Positions 1 to 8,622 of a DNA stretch of 64,000 nt are shown piece by piece (positions within the stretch are counted from its first letter, which is position 1; the number at the start of each line of letters is the position of its first letter). The stretch comes from Bog-532 sp963742865 (GTDB lineage Bacteria > Actinomycetota > Actinomycetes > Streptosporangiales > Streptosporangiaceae). Both the position numbers and the translations under genes were made by a program. The stretch spans positions 1 to 64,000 of the forward strand of contig CAVUNW010000034.1 in the NCBI GenBank assembly GCA_963742865.1, given 5' to 3'. The notes beneath the pieces were generated by a model. The model was not told the DNA's origin, ran no database searches, and was given only the letters and a program-made list of their open reading frames with translations.

Positions 1-364
1 GAACCCCGGCCGCGATCTCCGCGATCTGCGCGTGGAAGGCGGCCAGGCCAGCCGGGGTGCGCTCCGCGGCCTGGGGCGACAGTTCGACCAGGACCGAGCG
101 GCGGTCGCCGGGGTGCGGGCGCCGGCGGAACCAGCCGGCTTGCTCGAGCCGGTCCACGAGCATGGTGATCGCGCCTGAGGTGAGGTGGAGCCGGTCGCCG
201 AGCTGACGCTGGGTGAGCGGTCCGCCCGCCTCCAGATGCTCGAGGGCATCGAGGTCGGTGGTGCTTATCCCCGCGTCGCTGGCCAGCGCCGACCGCATCT
301 GATCGCGGGCGAGGCCGAACCACTGCAGGCTGGCGGTCAGCTCCCGAGGTCCCGGACCCGTCAT
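1..364 (-). CDS. MarR-family transcriptional regulator (partial, runs off window start)
   Basis: About 121 codons are visible from ATG at 364 leftwards and the frame is still open at base 1, so the C-terminus lies outside the window. The visible part has the MarR winged helix: a helix-turn-helix around residues 50-74 (LGDRLHLTSGAIT) and a wing around 82-95 containing PGDRRSVLV. MarR proteins are dimeric repressors or sensors of small ligands. The gene is divergent from a methyltransferase, and the 67-bp gap between them holds a perfect inverted repeat, so autoregulation and control of the methyltransferase is the natural inference. Seen: fold motifs and arrangement. Inferred: the regulatory target. 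Confidence 0.88.
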   Translation of the reverse strand, partial: MTGPGPRELTASLQWFGLARDQMRSALASDAGISTTDLDALEHLEAGGPLTQRQLGDRLHLTSGAITMLVDRLEQAGWFRRRPHPGDRRSVLVELSPQAAERTPAGLAAFHAQIAEIAAGV

Positions 365-381
365 TGACCTGAGTATAGCGA

Positions 382-417
382 GCAACTAAATTGCTTAGTA
401 ACAAAGCTACTTACTAA
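382..417. promoter_or_regulatory. Probable MarR operator between divergent genes
   Basis: TTAGTAA (395-401) and TTACTAA (411-417) form a perfect 7-bp inverted repeat with a 9-bp spacer. Just upstream, GCAA (382-385) and TTGC (391-394) form a smaller one. The stretch is AT-rich in a 70% GC background and lies between the MarR start (364) and the methyltransferase start (432). Both features are typical of MarR operators overlapping divergent promoters. Binding by this regulator is inferred. Confidence 0.6.
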
Positions 418-431
418 CTAAGGGGAAAGTC

Positions 432-1055
432 ATGAGGATCGATACCCTCTTCTACCGGCTTGCCTATCGCTTCGGGCAGCCGCGCTGGGACGGCCCCGAG
501 CCCTGGGCCCAACTGCCCGGACTGGTCCGCGGCCGTTCACCGGGCCGCGTGCTGGATCTCGGCTGCGGAACCGGCGTCACCGCCCTCTACCTGGCCCAGC
601 ACGGCTGGGACGCGACCGGCGTGGACTTCGCTCCCGAAGCCATCGAGACCGCCCGGGCCCGGGCCGCCGCCTCGGGGTCCTCCGCTCGCTTCCTGGTGGG
701 GGACGTCACCCGGCTGCGTGAAATCGGCGTCCGCGGTGATTTCGGCCTGGTGATCGACATCGGCTGCTACCACGCCGTCCCCGCTCCGCTGCGCGACACG
801 TACGTCAGCGAGGTGGCCGCGGTCACCCGGGCCGGGGCCGACTTCTACCTGGCTGGCATCGCCGATCCCCCTGCGTCGTGGCGGCTGCTCCGCGCCCGGG
901 GCGTCACCGCCGACGACCTGCGGCGGCGCTTCGGTGGCGAGTTCGAGCTCGCCGATCAGCAGGCCGCGGGCCCGTCCGGCTTCACGCTGTACCACCTGGT
1001 CCGCAAGGCTTCCGACCGCGCCGCGGCGGTCGCGGTCCCAGGGCCGCCCGCCTAG
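432..1055 (+). CDS. Class I SAM-dependent methyltransferase
   Basis: This 207-aa cytoplasmic enzyme has a Rossmann-type SAM-binding core. Motif I is VLDLGCGTG at residues 40-48, and an acidic residue ends strand 2 in GVDF (about 62-66). A further acidic turn follows in VGDVTRL. The N-terminus (FGQPRWD) and the C-terminal half match small-molecule methyltransferases of the UbiE/Methyltransf_25 type; the substrate is not evident. The start ATG is preceded by a purine-rich ribosome site (AAGGGGAA). It is divergent from the MarR gene with an operator between, so ligand-induced expression is likely. The stop overlaps the malic-enzyme stop by 4 bp (convergent). Confidence 0.85.
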   Translation: MRIDTLFYRLAYRFGQPRWDGPEPWAQLPGLVRGRSPGRVLDLGCGTGVTALYLAQHGWDATGVDFAPEAIETARARAAASGSSARFLVGDVTRLREIGVRGDFGLVIDIGCYHAVPAPLRDTYVSEVAAVTRAGADFYLAGIADPPASWRLLRARGVTADDLRRRFGGEFELADQQAAGPSGFTLYHLVRKASDRAAAVAVPGPPA

Positions 1056-2749
1056 CTCCCGACGGCGTCCGCCCGGCCCAGCTCCTGGTACTCCGGTGTC
1101 CACACCGTAGCGTCCACCGCCTCCTCCGCCGCCTGGTCCATCCGAGCCAGGCCGGCCCGCTGGGCCTCGCGGGCAACCGCGATCGCGATGGCGCGGGAGA
1201 TCGTGCAGAGCCCGGCGAGCGGCGGGTAGAGCGCCCCTTCCGCCAGCCGGGATCCGGGCACCAGGCCGGCCAGGGTGGTGGCCGCGGCCAGCAGCATCGG
1301 GTCGGTGACGGCCCGGGCCCGGGCCGCGATCGTGCCCAGGCCAATGCCGGGGAACGTGTACAGATTGTTGGCCTGCGCGATCACCCGGGTACGGCCGCCG
1401 GCCCGGACCGGGCCGAACGGGCTGCCGGTGGCGACCAGCGCGCGCCCCTCGCTCCAGGCCAGGACGTCGGCCGGGACGGCCTCGGTGTGACTGGTCGGGT
1501 TGGACAGTGGAAAGACGATCGGCACCGGCGTCCGCGCTGCCATTGCGCGGATCGCGCCCTCGGTAAAGGTCCCGGCCGTGCCGGTGGTGCCGATCAGGAT
1601 CGTGGGCGCGACCTGCCGGATCACGGTCTCCAGATCGAAGTGCGGAGCGGGCCTGAAGCCGTACCCGGCCAGGGCGCCCGCCGGCAGCGCGAACGGCTGC
1701 TTGTCCGCGTCCAGGTGATTGCGGTCCTCATAGACCAGCCCGCGCGAGTCGGTCATCACGATGCGCGTGCGCACGTCCTCCGCCGACGCCCCGTCAGCAC
1801 GCATGGCCAGCCCGACTAGCCGGGCGATCCCAATGCCGGCGGCGCCGGCCCCAGCCAGCACCAGCCGCTGATCGCGCAGGTTCGTGCCCAGGGAGCGCAT
1901 CGCCGCGAGAATCCCGGCCAGGACCACCACCGCGGTTCCCTGGATGTCGTCGTTGAAGCTGGGCAGCGTATGCCGGTACGCGTCCAGCAGCCGGATCGCG
2001 TTGTGCTGCTTGAAGTCCTCCCACTGCAGCACGGCCCCGGGAAAAGTGTCCCGGATGGCACCGACGAACGCGGCGATGAACGCGTCGTAGTCGGCGCCGC
2101 GGAGCCGCCGCTTGGGGTAGCCGAGGTAGAGCGGATCCCGCAGCAGGTCCTCGTTGTCGGTGCCGCAGTCCAGGCAGATCGGCAGGGTCCGCGCGGGGTC
2201 GATGCCGGCGCTGGCCGTGTAGAGCGAGAGCTTCCCCACCGGGATGCCCATGCCGCCGGCGCCCTGGTCGCCGAGGCCGAGTATGCGCTCGCCGTCGGTC
2301 ACCACGATCAGCGACACGTGCGGGCGGTCGCCCTGGCGCAGCATGGCCGGTATGCGCCCGGCGTCCTCGGGCGTGATCCACACGCCCCGCGGCCGCCGCA
2401 GGATGTGACTGAACCGCTGGCAGGCCTCGCCCACCGTCGGTGTGTACACGATCGGGGCCAGTTCCTCTAGGTGGTCGCCCAGGAGCCGGTAGAACAGCGT
2501 CTCGTTCCGGTCCTGCAGCGCCATCAGCCCGATGTACTTCTCCATGTCGTTGTGCTTTCCGCGCAGGTGCTCCAGTTCCAGCGCGACCTGCTCGTCCATG
2601 GTCGCGACCCGCCAGGGAAGCAGGCCGCGCAGCCCGAGGACGTCCCGTTCCCGGGCGGTGAACGCCGCGTCCTTGTTGAGCAGCGGACGCCCAAAGATCT
2701 CCGCGCCGCGCGATCCCGCCGTCGTTTCGTCACCGGTATTGAAGTGCAT
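1052..2749 (-). CDS. maeA: NAD-type malic enzyme (long form)
   Basis: Oxidative decarboxylation of malate to pyruvate. The protein is 565 aa from ATG at 2749, the length of the bacterial/eukaryotic long-form malic enzymes. Visible family signatures in order are VYTPTVGEA (catalytic Tyr region), GDQGAGGMGIPVGKL (catalytic Lys), QWEDF and FNDDIQGTA (divalent metal ligands), and LAGAGAAGIGIA (dinucleotide-binding loop). The ATG at 2749 is chosen over an in-frame GTG at 2767 because GGGGAGG sits 6 nt before it. NAD rather than NADP use is inferred from the overall MaeA-like architecture and is not certain. It is convergent with the methyltransferase, with 4 bp of overlap. Confidence 0.93.
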   Translation of the reverse strand: MHFNTGDETTAGSRGAEIFGRPLLNKDAAFTARERDVLGLRGLLPWRVATMDEQVALELEHLRGKHNDMEKYIGLMALQDRNETLFYRLLGDHLEELAPIVYTPTVGEACQRFSHILRRPRGVWITPEDAGRIPAMLRQGDRPHVSLIVVTDGERILGLGDQGAGGMGIPVGKLSLYTASAGIDPARTLPICLDCGTDNEDLLRDPLYLGYPKRRLRGADYDAFIAAFVGAIRDTFPGAVLQWEDFKQHNAIRLLDAYRHTLPSFNDDIQGTAVVVLAGILAAMRSLGTNLRDQRLVLAGAGAAGIGIARLVGLAMRADGASAEDVRTRIVMTDSRGLVYEDRNHLDADKQPFALPAGALAGYGFRPAPHFDLETVIRQVAPTILIGTTGTAGTFTEGAIRAMAARTPVPIVFPLSNPTSHTEAVPADVLAWSEGRALVATGSPFGPVRAGGRTRVIAQANNLYTFPGIGLGTIAARARAVTDPMLLAAATTLAGLVPGSRLAEGALYPPLAGLCTISRAIAIAVAREAQRAGLARMDQAAEEAVDATVWTPEYQELGRADAVGS

Positions 2750-2826
2750 GACGGCCTCCCCAACCACGGGACCTCGGCGTTCCGTGTGCTGAGGATGAGC
2801 CGCGGCAGGCAGCCCGGCTAGGGTCC

Positions 2827-3213
2827 TTAGTCCTGCTGGAACCGTTCCGCCAGGTCCGCCGGCGCGCAGGCCAGCCAGCCGTCGGTGATCGCCTCCCGCA
2901 GCGCCGTCCCGGAGACCTCCGGCAGCCGGACGAGGATCGCGGCGTACCCATCGAAGTGCGGGATCGTGAAGAACGCCCCGGGCTCCGCCGCGAGCAGCGC
3001 CTCCTTCTCATTCAGGTCCGCGACGCGGACGGCCAGGATGGGCCCCCCGGGCGGGGTCTCGTCGCCGAACCGGCGGATGTCGGCCTTGCTGAACGGCCGC
3101 TCCCAGGCGAACGCCTTCCGGGCCACGAACCACGTCCGGTTGCCGTGCCGCTCGTCCTCGGTGACCTCGGGCAGCCCCAGCGCCATCGCCGCCGCGTCGT
3201 CGATCGTCGCCAC
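2827..3213 (-). CDS. MmcQ/YjbR family protein
   Basis: A protein of 128 aa with the MmcQ/YjbR (DUF419) pattern: VTEDERHGNRTWFV near the N-terminus, the central KAFAWERP segment, and IPHFDGYAAILVRL in the C-terminal half. The fold is a small double-wing/CyaY-like DNA-binding-type domain, and members are mostly uncharacterised. The start is taken as GTG at 3213 because upstream codons in this frame belong to the end of the decayed ABC gene. The 20-bp separation from that pseudogene suggests they once formed one transcript. No enzymatic residues are recognised. Confidence 0.75.
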   Translation of the reverse strand: MATIDDAAAMALGLPEVTEDERHGNRTWFVARKAFAWERPFSKADIRRFGDETPPGGPILAVRVADLNEKEALLAAEPGAFFTIPHFDGYAAILVRLPEVSGTALREAITDGWLACAPADLAERFQQD

Positions 3214-3233
3214 CCCCGTACCGTACTGCGGGC

Positions 3234-4931
3234 CTAACTCCGCGCGTCCAGCGCGGCGGTCGGCTCGTCCATGATCAGCAGCGGGGCCGAACGGTAGAAA
3301 CCGCGCGCGGCGGCGATCCGCTGCCACTGGCCGCCGGAGAGCTCCGCGCCCTTCTTGAACTGACGGTCGAGCAGCGTGTCGTAGCCGTACGGCAGGCTCC
3401 CGATCACCGTGTCGTATGCGGAGGCCGCGGCCGCGGCGTCGAGCGCGACCGGATCCGCGGGGCGGCCCATGCAGATATTGTGGCGGACGGTCAGCGGCCA
3501 GTTCGCGTGATCCTGGGCGATCACCGCGATCAGTTCCCGCAGCGATTCCGGATCGACGTCCGCAATCGCCGTCTGGTCCCAGTGCACGGCGCCGGATTCG
3601 GGCCGGTAGAGACCGGCAAGTACCTTCGCCAGGGTGGTCTTGCCCGAGCCGTTCTCGCCGACGAGCGCGACGACCTCTCCGCGCCGCATCTCGATGCTGA
3701 CCTCGTGCAGCGTCGGCTCCGCCGCCCCGGGTAGCGGAAGGTGACCGCGTCCGCCGTGATGAGCGCGAAACTCCCGGGTGCCGGACATCCCCCCGCCAGG
3801 GGTATCCGCCGCCCCGCTGACTCACAGAACGCGAGGTAATCGGAGAAGTACAGTCCTTCCTCGTAGCACTGGTTCACCGCGTACAGCAGCGTCGCCAGCG
3901 AGCCCTGAGCCGAACGGATCGCCAGCACCGCGGTCCCGGCGACGGCCAGCGGTAGCGCGCCGATGGCCAGCGGTATCCCCAGGGCCGTGTACACCCCGCG
4001 TTGGCGATGCCGCCCGCGACGCTGGCCATGACCCGGGTGAGCGCCTGACGGCGCGCGGCTCGCAACCGGCGTCACGCGTGTAGGCGGCGAGCCGGGCAAC
4101 CCGGTCGAGCAGAAAGCCGAGCAGCGTGAACGTGCGCAGCTCCGCCGCGGTACGGCGTTCGGCCATCAGGTCCGACAGGATCCACTCGGTGGCGGCTGTC
4201 GGCGAGCGCGAAGCTGGCCAGGTACCGGATTCCGGGCCGAGCGCACCGCGGCCCAGCCGCCCGGGAGTTCCGCGATGACCAGCGGCGCTAGCAGGACCGG
4301 TTGGAGCAGGCCGACCACCACCGCAGCCGAGACGATCCCGGCCGCTCCCGTCATGCAGTCGAGCATGCTGCTCACTACCTGAGACGCCGAGAACAGGCCC
4401 CGGTCACGGGCCCGCAGCATGGCGTCGTGGAAACCCGGTTCGTCGAAGGCGGTCAGCTCGACCCGGGAGGTCAGATCCAGCAGCCGGATCTCCACGCTCC
4501 GGTCCACCTGGGGGCGGAACGGGTTGCCAGCGGTGAGCCCGCGGCCGCCAGCCGGCCGGACGGTATCGCTACGGCCGCCGCCACCAAGGCCAGTGCCGGG
4601 AGCGCGGCCAGGACAGCGTTGCGGGGTCGGCCCGGCCGCGAAGAGCGCCTCCAGCACGTCGGTCGTCGCGAACAGCGCGTACCCCTTGAACACGCCGAGC
4701 CCAGATTCAGGACGATGGTGGCCGCAGGTCGTCGCCGCCGGCTGGCCTGCCAGCCAGGCGCAGGGCTTGGCCGATGAGCCCGGGGAACCGGCGGGCCATC
4801 GTGAAAAAGCCGATCGACGACATCCGCTCGTCGTACGCCTGCCAGTACGAGTCCGAGAGTTCTGCCGTGAACTCGTCCGCCTCGTCCTGAGGCACCTCAC
4901 GCGGGGCGCGCCGCCGGGGGATCCGCACCAT
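3234..4931 (-). pseudogene. Decayed ABC exporter (fused permease-ATPase), frameshifted and 3'-truncated
   Basis: Fragments in several frames line up as one ABC transporter half-molecule of about 566 codons. The start at 4931 (MVRIPRRR) has an excellent GGAGGGAG site. Membrane-domain pieces follow (for example TDVLEALFAAG, LAPLVIAELPGGWA and IPLAIGALPLAVAGTAVLA), then an ATPase domain in 3234-3788 with Walker A GENGSGKTT, signature LSGGQ and Walker B LLIMDEPTAALD. The domain stops just after the D-loop, so the H-loop histidine and the last ~60 residues are missing. At least three frame changes are needed to join the pieces. C-terminal loss plus frameshifts argues for genuine gene death rather than a sequencing error alone. 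Substrate unknown. Confidence 0.8.
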
Positions 4932-4946
4932 GGGGTGACTCCCTCC

Positions 4947-5301
4947 GCAGCCTCCGGCCCGGTCGGCTACCGCGGCCGCACGTCCCCCGGGGACCAGTAT
5001 GAGGAGGCAGTCTCAGCGCGGGCCAGCGGTTTTCCGGCCCCCGGCCCCGGCGTCCGCGAAAGCGGGGTCGCCGCGATGGCCCTTAGCATCGACGGTGCGA
5101 GGGTGAGAGAGCAATTGGCGGTATCGGTGCTCCAGCCCCGGCCGTTCACAGGATAGGCAGATCCGGCTCTGTCTGAGCAGTAACAGCCCTTGATTGTCCT
5201 GTTACAGATCGATCGGGCGGCCATTCTCGTCACCGGTTCAGCCGTCGCGAATTCCTTACGAGAATTTCACTTTCCGCTCAGTGAATTCAGGTCTGCCGCA
5301 C
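4947..5301. other. Gene-free stretch between the ABC pseudogene and the hydrolase
   Basis: About 350 bp with no open frame that looks coding on either strand. The right-hand part (about 5170-5290) is locally AT-rich. I see no recognisable RNA gene or repeat before the hairpin at 5302. Confidence 0.5.
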
Positions 5302-5338
5302 GCCCGGCGCCCGGACCTCAGGGTCCAGGGCGCCGGGC
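5302..5338 (-). terminator. Strong hairpin after the alpha/beta hydrolase
   Basis: GCCCGGCGCCC (5302-5312) pairs perfectly with GGGCGCCGGGC (5328-5338). Inside it, GGACC pairs with GGTCC around a 4-nt loop, giving one nearly continuous stem. It lies 11 bp past the hydrolase stop on the minus strand. No T-tract follows, which is usual for actinobacterial terminators. Confidence 0.7.
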
Positions 5339-5348
5339 AGCGGAGTAC

Positions 5349-6228
5349 TCACCCGGTCGCGCGCGCGGCCTGAATGATCACGCTGGTCACGGTGCCCGGA
5401 TTGGAGACCATGGACAGGTGCGGGGCGCCCGGCACCAGGGTGATGTGCGCGTGCGCCTGCTTGGCCATGGCGATCAGCTCGGCCGGCGGGATGACATGAT
5501 CCGCGGTGCCGACCACCGCCCAGGATGGGATCGTCTTCCAGGCTGGTATGCCCGATACCTGGCTCAGCGCGAGCGTCGTCAGCGGTTCCTGGGTCGCCGC
5601 AAGCACCCTGGCCTCACTGGCAGGCAGGCCGTTGGCGAAGCATGAGGGGAACAGGCTCTGCTTGACGTAGGCGACGTAGACCCCGGTCGGTGCCCCGGCG
5701 TACATCGCCGGTTCAAGAGGTCGTCGGGTCGGCCGCCACGACACACGATCCGGGCACGGCCGAGACCGCTGGCCGATGGTCTGGCCCTGGGCGGGTGCGA
5801 AGCCGTCTACGTAGACGAGCGCCTTGACCTGCGCGTTACCGGTGGCGGCGTTGGTGATGACGGCCCCACCGTAGGAGTGACCCGACCAGGACGATCGGCC
5901 CGGCGATGCTGTGCAGGAAGTCGGCGAGGTAGGCCGGGTCGTAAGCCAGGCCCTGCAGCGGGTTCGGTGGCACGTCGACCGTGTACCCGGCCCGCTGGAG
6001 CCGCTCCACCACCCCATTCCAGCTGGCACTATTAGCCCAGGCGCCGTGTACCAGCACCACCTTCGGCCATGGGCCGCCCGCGTGACCATCGGTCCGGGAC
6101 GGCTGGAAGGCCTGGCCGGGCTGGCTGAGCGACGGGCCGCTCGCCAGGACCACCCGGACGGCGGCAAGGCCGGCGATGATCCGTCCCCGCTGGTGCAGGG
6201 AGTGGTAATTCAAGTGGATTTTCTTCAC
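5349..6228 (-). pseudogene. Alpha/beta hydrolase, secreted type, frameshifted
   Basis: An alpha/beta-hydrolase of about 290 codons starts at 6228 (MKKIHLNY), with a hydrophobic N-terminal segment (IAGLAAVRVVLA) that looks like a degraded signal peptide. The oxyanion-region motif VLVHGAWANSASW follows in the same frame. The nucleophile elbow GHSYGGAV is read only after a frame change at the G-run 5881-5883; removing one G restores LVGHSYGG. A second frame excursion occurs around 5700-5790, after which ATQEPL, PSWAVVGTADHVIPP and the His of GAPHLSM are read to the stop. It resembles small extracellular esterase/epoxide-hydrolase-like proteins of actinobacteria. Either a recent pseudogene or affected by indel errors. 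Confidence 0.75.
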
Positions 6229-6518
6229 ACACTTCTCCCAGTGAAAATGCCCGGCGGATATGAAGCGAGAAGGTCGTGATCGCCCGGGGCCTGAATGACG
6301 GAATGGCCATCGAGAGGTCGCTGCTACTTGCTTAACTCACCCGCAGGAATACGTACCGTCAACTGCCGGGGTCCGGGGCAGTATTTACCACTGACAGCTC
6401 CACACTTGCACTGCGAACAGTAAATAAGGCCTCACAGAATCTCCCGGCCCGTGCTCACCAGGCCCGATCTCCTGGACCGGCCGTGAGGAATATCCGGCGT
6501 GCCGTTATCGTCGTCGTC

Positions 6519-7841
6519 ATGCCGACGTTGGCGGTAGTAGGGGCAGGCCCCAAGGGCATCGCGATCGCGGCCAAGGCCCGGGCCCTGGCGGTGGCCGGCT
6601 TCGAGCCGCCGCGCGTGGTGCTCGTCGAGCGGAACGCCGTCGCCGGGAACTGGACCGGCGCCCAGGGCTACACCAGCGGCCTGCTGCCCCTGGGGACGCC
6701 CCCGGAGAAGGACGTCGGCTTCCCGTACCCGGAAAGCTGGGGCGCGGCCTCGGCGGCGGTCACCGGCGCGATGGCGTCCTACGGCTGGCCGCGGCACCTG
6801 GTGACGCACGGCGCCTACGCCGACTGGGTCGATCGCGGCCGCCTGCGCCCGACTCACCGGGAGTGGGGCTCTTACCTGCGTGACGTCGCGGACCAGGCCG
6901 GAGCGGAGATCGTCCGCGGTGAGGTCACCGGACTCGAGACGGCCCCCGGGACCGGCCCCGAGGGCGACGGTCAGGCCAGCGCCGCGCCGTGGCGGCTCGC
7001 ACTCCGGTCCGGAGAGGCGATCGCCGCGGACGGCGTCGTCTTCACCGGCGCCGGGCCGCCGATCACCGTCCCCGGCCAGCCGCGCCGGCACCCGCGGGTG
7101 TTCGACGGGCGCAGCTACTGGCTGCACGAGCAGGCGCTCAGCCAGCAGGTCGCGCAGAGCGTCTGCGTGGTCGGCAGCGGGGAGACCGCGGCCTCGGTCG
7201 TGATCAGCCTGCTGAAGAATGCGCCGGAACGCTCCACGGTCGACGTCCTGACCAGCCGCGGGGTGCTGTATTCACGCGGCGAGAGCTACGACGAGAACCG
7301 TTTCTACTCCGATCCCGGTGACTGGTCCCAGCTCGCGGAGGCGCACCGCCGCCAGTTCCTCGAGCGCACCGACCGGGGGGTCTTCTCCCAGCAGGCCGAG
7401 GCGATCCTGAACAAGTCCCGCGGGTACCGGACGCTCGCCGGGCGCGCGGTGCGGATCGACGCCGGCGAGCGTCAGGTCATCGTCACGATCGAGTACGGCG
7501 ACGAGCGCGAGCGGGTCGCCTACGACCTGGTGGTCGTCGCGATCGGCTTCCAGGCCCGCTGGTTCGAGCGGCTGCTCGGCCCTGGGGCCCGGAGCCGGCT
7601 CGAGCGCGCGCTGGCGGGGGATGAGCTCGAGCGCCGGATCGAGGTCGATCTGTCCATCGCCGGCCTGAGCCCGCCGCTTCATCTGCCCGTGCTCGCCGGT
7701 CTCACCCAGGGCCCCGGCTTTCCCAACCTGAGCTGCCTCGGCCTGCTGAGCGACCGCATCCTGCGCCGCTACGTCCCGCTGGCGGACCCGGCCCGCCGAG
7801 CGGAAAGCAGCAGCGCGCCGGAGAGGAGGGAACGTGTCTGA
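6519..7841 (+). CDS. FAD-dependent N-hydroxylase-like monooxygenase (SidA/IucD/PvdA-like)
   Basis: This 440-aa flavoprotein has an N-terminal FAD-binding motif (VVGAGPKGIA, residues 6-15) and a central NADPH-binding motif (VVGSGETA, near residue 216). A C-terminal part (VVVAIGFQARWF, then FPNLSCLGLLSDR) fits class B flavin monooxygenases such as lysine/ornithine N6-hydroxylases. It could instead be a related hydroxylase of secondary metabolism; no siderophore synthetase is adjacent. ATG at 6519 is preferred because it places the FAD motif at the usual distance from the N-terminus; an in-frame GTG at 6483 would add 12 residues. Neither start has a clear ribosome site. The 3' end overlaps the next small gene by 8 bp. 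Confidence 0.8.
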   Translation: MPTLAVVGAGPKGIAIAAKARALAVAGFEPPRVVLVERNAVAGNWTGAQGYTSGLLPLGTPPEKDVGFPYPESWGAASAAVTGAMASYGWPRHLVTHGAYADWVDRGRLRPTHREWGSYLRDVADQAGAEIVRGEVTGLETAPGTGPEGDGQASAAPWRLALRSGEAIAADGVVFTGAGPPITVPGQPRRHPRVFDGRSYWLHEQALSQQVAQSVCVVGSGETAASVVISLLKNAPERSTVDVLTSRGVLYSRGESYDENRFYSDPGDWSQLAEAHRRQFLERTDRGVFSQQAEAILNKSRGYRTLAGRAVRIDAGERQVIVTIEYGDERERVAYDLVVVAIGFQARWFERLLGPGARSRLERALAGDELERRIEVDLSIAGLSPPLHLPVLAGLTQGPGFPNLSCLGLLSDRILRRYVPLADPARRAESSSAPERRERV

Positions 7842-8013
7842 GATCCCCGTCGAGGCCTGGGAGAGCGACGACTGCGTCCGCCGCACGGTGGTCATGCCCG
7901 CCGACCTGGCCGAGCGGCTGGCCGCCCAGGCCGAGCGGCGCAAACTGTCCGTGAGCGACCTGCTGGCCGAGTACGCGGAGGACGGCCTGCGCCGCGACGG
8001 CGCCCCCGCCTGA
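7834..8013 (+). CDS. Small ribbon-helix-helix-like protein (59 aa)
   Basis: A GTG start at 7834 follows a near-perfect GAGGAGGG ribosome site (7823-7830) and overlaps the end of the monooxygenase gene. The 59-aa product has a short basic beta-like segment (CVRRTVVMP) followed by two predicted helices (DLAERLAAQAERR, then SVSDLLAEYAEDGLRR). That is the arrangement of CopG/Arc-type RHH DNA-binding proteins. Coupling to the monooxygenase suggests it regulates or accompanies it. It could also be an uncharacterised adaptor. The family call rests on pattern only. Confidence 0.65.
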   Translation: MSEIPVEAWESDDCVRRTVVMPADLAERLAAQAERRKLSVSDLLAEYAEDGLRRDGAPA

Positions 8014-8017
8014 GGGC

Positions 8018-8614
8018 TCAGCCCAGGGCCCGGGCCCCGGACACGAGCTCGTGCAGTTCCGCGAGCGGCAGCCCGATCACGTTGGTGACGCTGCCCCGGA
8101 CCCCGGCGACCAGCAGCGCACCCCCGCCCTGCAGCCCGTACGCGCCAGCCTTGTCGTACGGCTCGGCCGTATCCGCGTACCAGGCCAGCAGGCTGTCGCC
8201 GGCGCGGATGAACGTGACCTCGGACGCGACCGTGGTGGCCGCCACGCCGGAGTCGTCCAGCACGGCCACGCCGGTGTAGACGACGTGCGTCCGCCCGGAC
8301 AGTTTCCGCAGGATGGCCAGGGCCCCGGCGCGATCGGCCGGTTTCCCGATGATGTGACCGTCGATGCTCACCGTCGTGTCCGCGGCGATGACCGTTTCAC
8401 CGGCCCGGGCCACGGCGGCCGCCTTGGCCCCGGCGAGCCGTTCGACGTATACGGCCGGGCTCTCGCCCGGCAGCGGCGTCTCGTCGATGTCCGCGGGGCG
8501 CACGTCCGGGTCGGCGCCGATGCTGCGGAGCAGATCCAGCCGCCGCGGCGACGCGGAGGCCAGCACCACGCGGGACGGCCAGCCGGGTGGCTGAGACACG
8601 ATCCTCCCTGACAA
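8018..8614 (-). CDS. maf: Maf-like nucleoside triphosphate pyrophosphatase
   Basis: A 198-aa cytoplasmic house-cleaning enzyme that hydrolyses dTTP/UTP or modified nucleotides. Maf signatures are VVLASASPRRLDLL (residues ~16-29), ADIDETPLPGESP, VIAADTTVSIDG, GKPADRAGAL, THVVYTGVAVLD and YDKAGAYGLQGGG. The acidic and Arg residues of the active site are present. In actinobacteria maf often lies near acyl-CoA carboxylase genes; here it follows a broken acyl-CoA synthetase by only 8 bp on the same strand. Convergent with the small RHH gene (4-bp gap). Confidence 0.95.
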   Translation of the reverse strand: MSGRIVSQPPGWPSRVVLASASPRRLDLLRSIGADPDVRPADIDETPLPGESPAVYVERLAGAKAAAVARAGETVIAADTTVSIDGHIIGKPADRAGALAILRKLSGRTHVVYTGVAVLDDSGVAATTVASEVTFIRAGDSLLAWYADTAEPYDKAGAYGLQGGGALLVAGVRGSVTNVIGLPLAELHELVSGARALG

Positions 8615-8622
8615 CGTAGGCC

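Noticed and set aside
6382..6426. TATTTAC ... GTAAATA inverted repeat before the monooxygenase
   Set aside because: Arms are 7 bp but 31 bp apart in a locally AT-rich promoter region; likely coincidental promoter elements.
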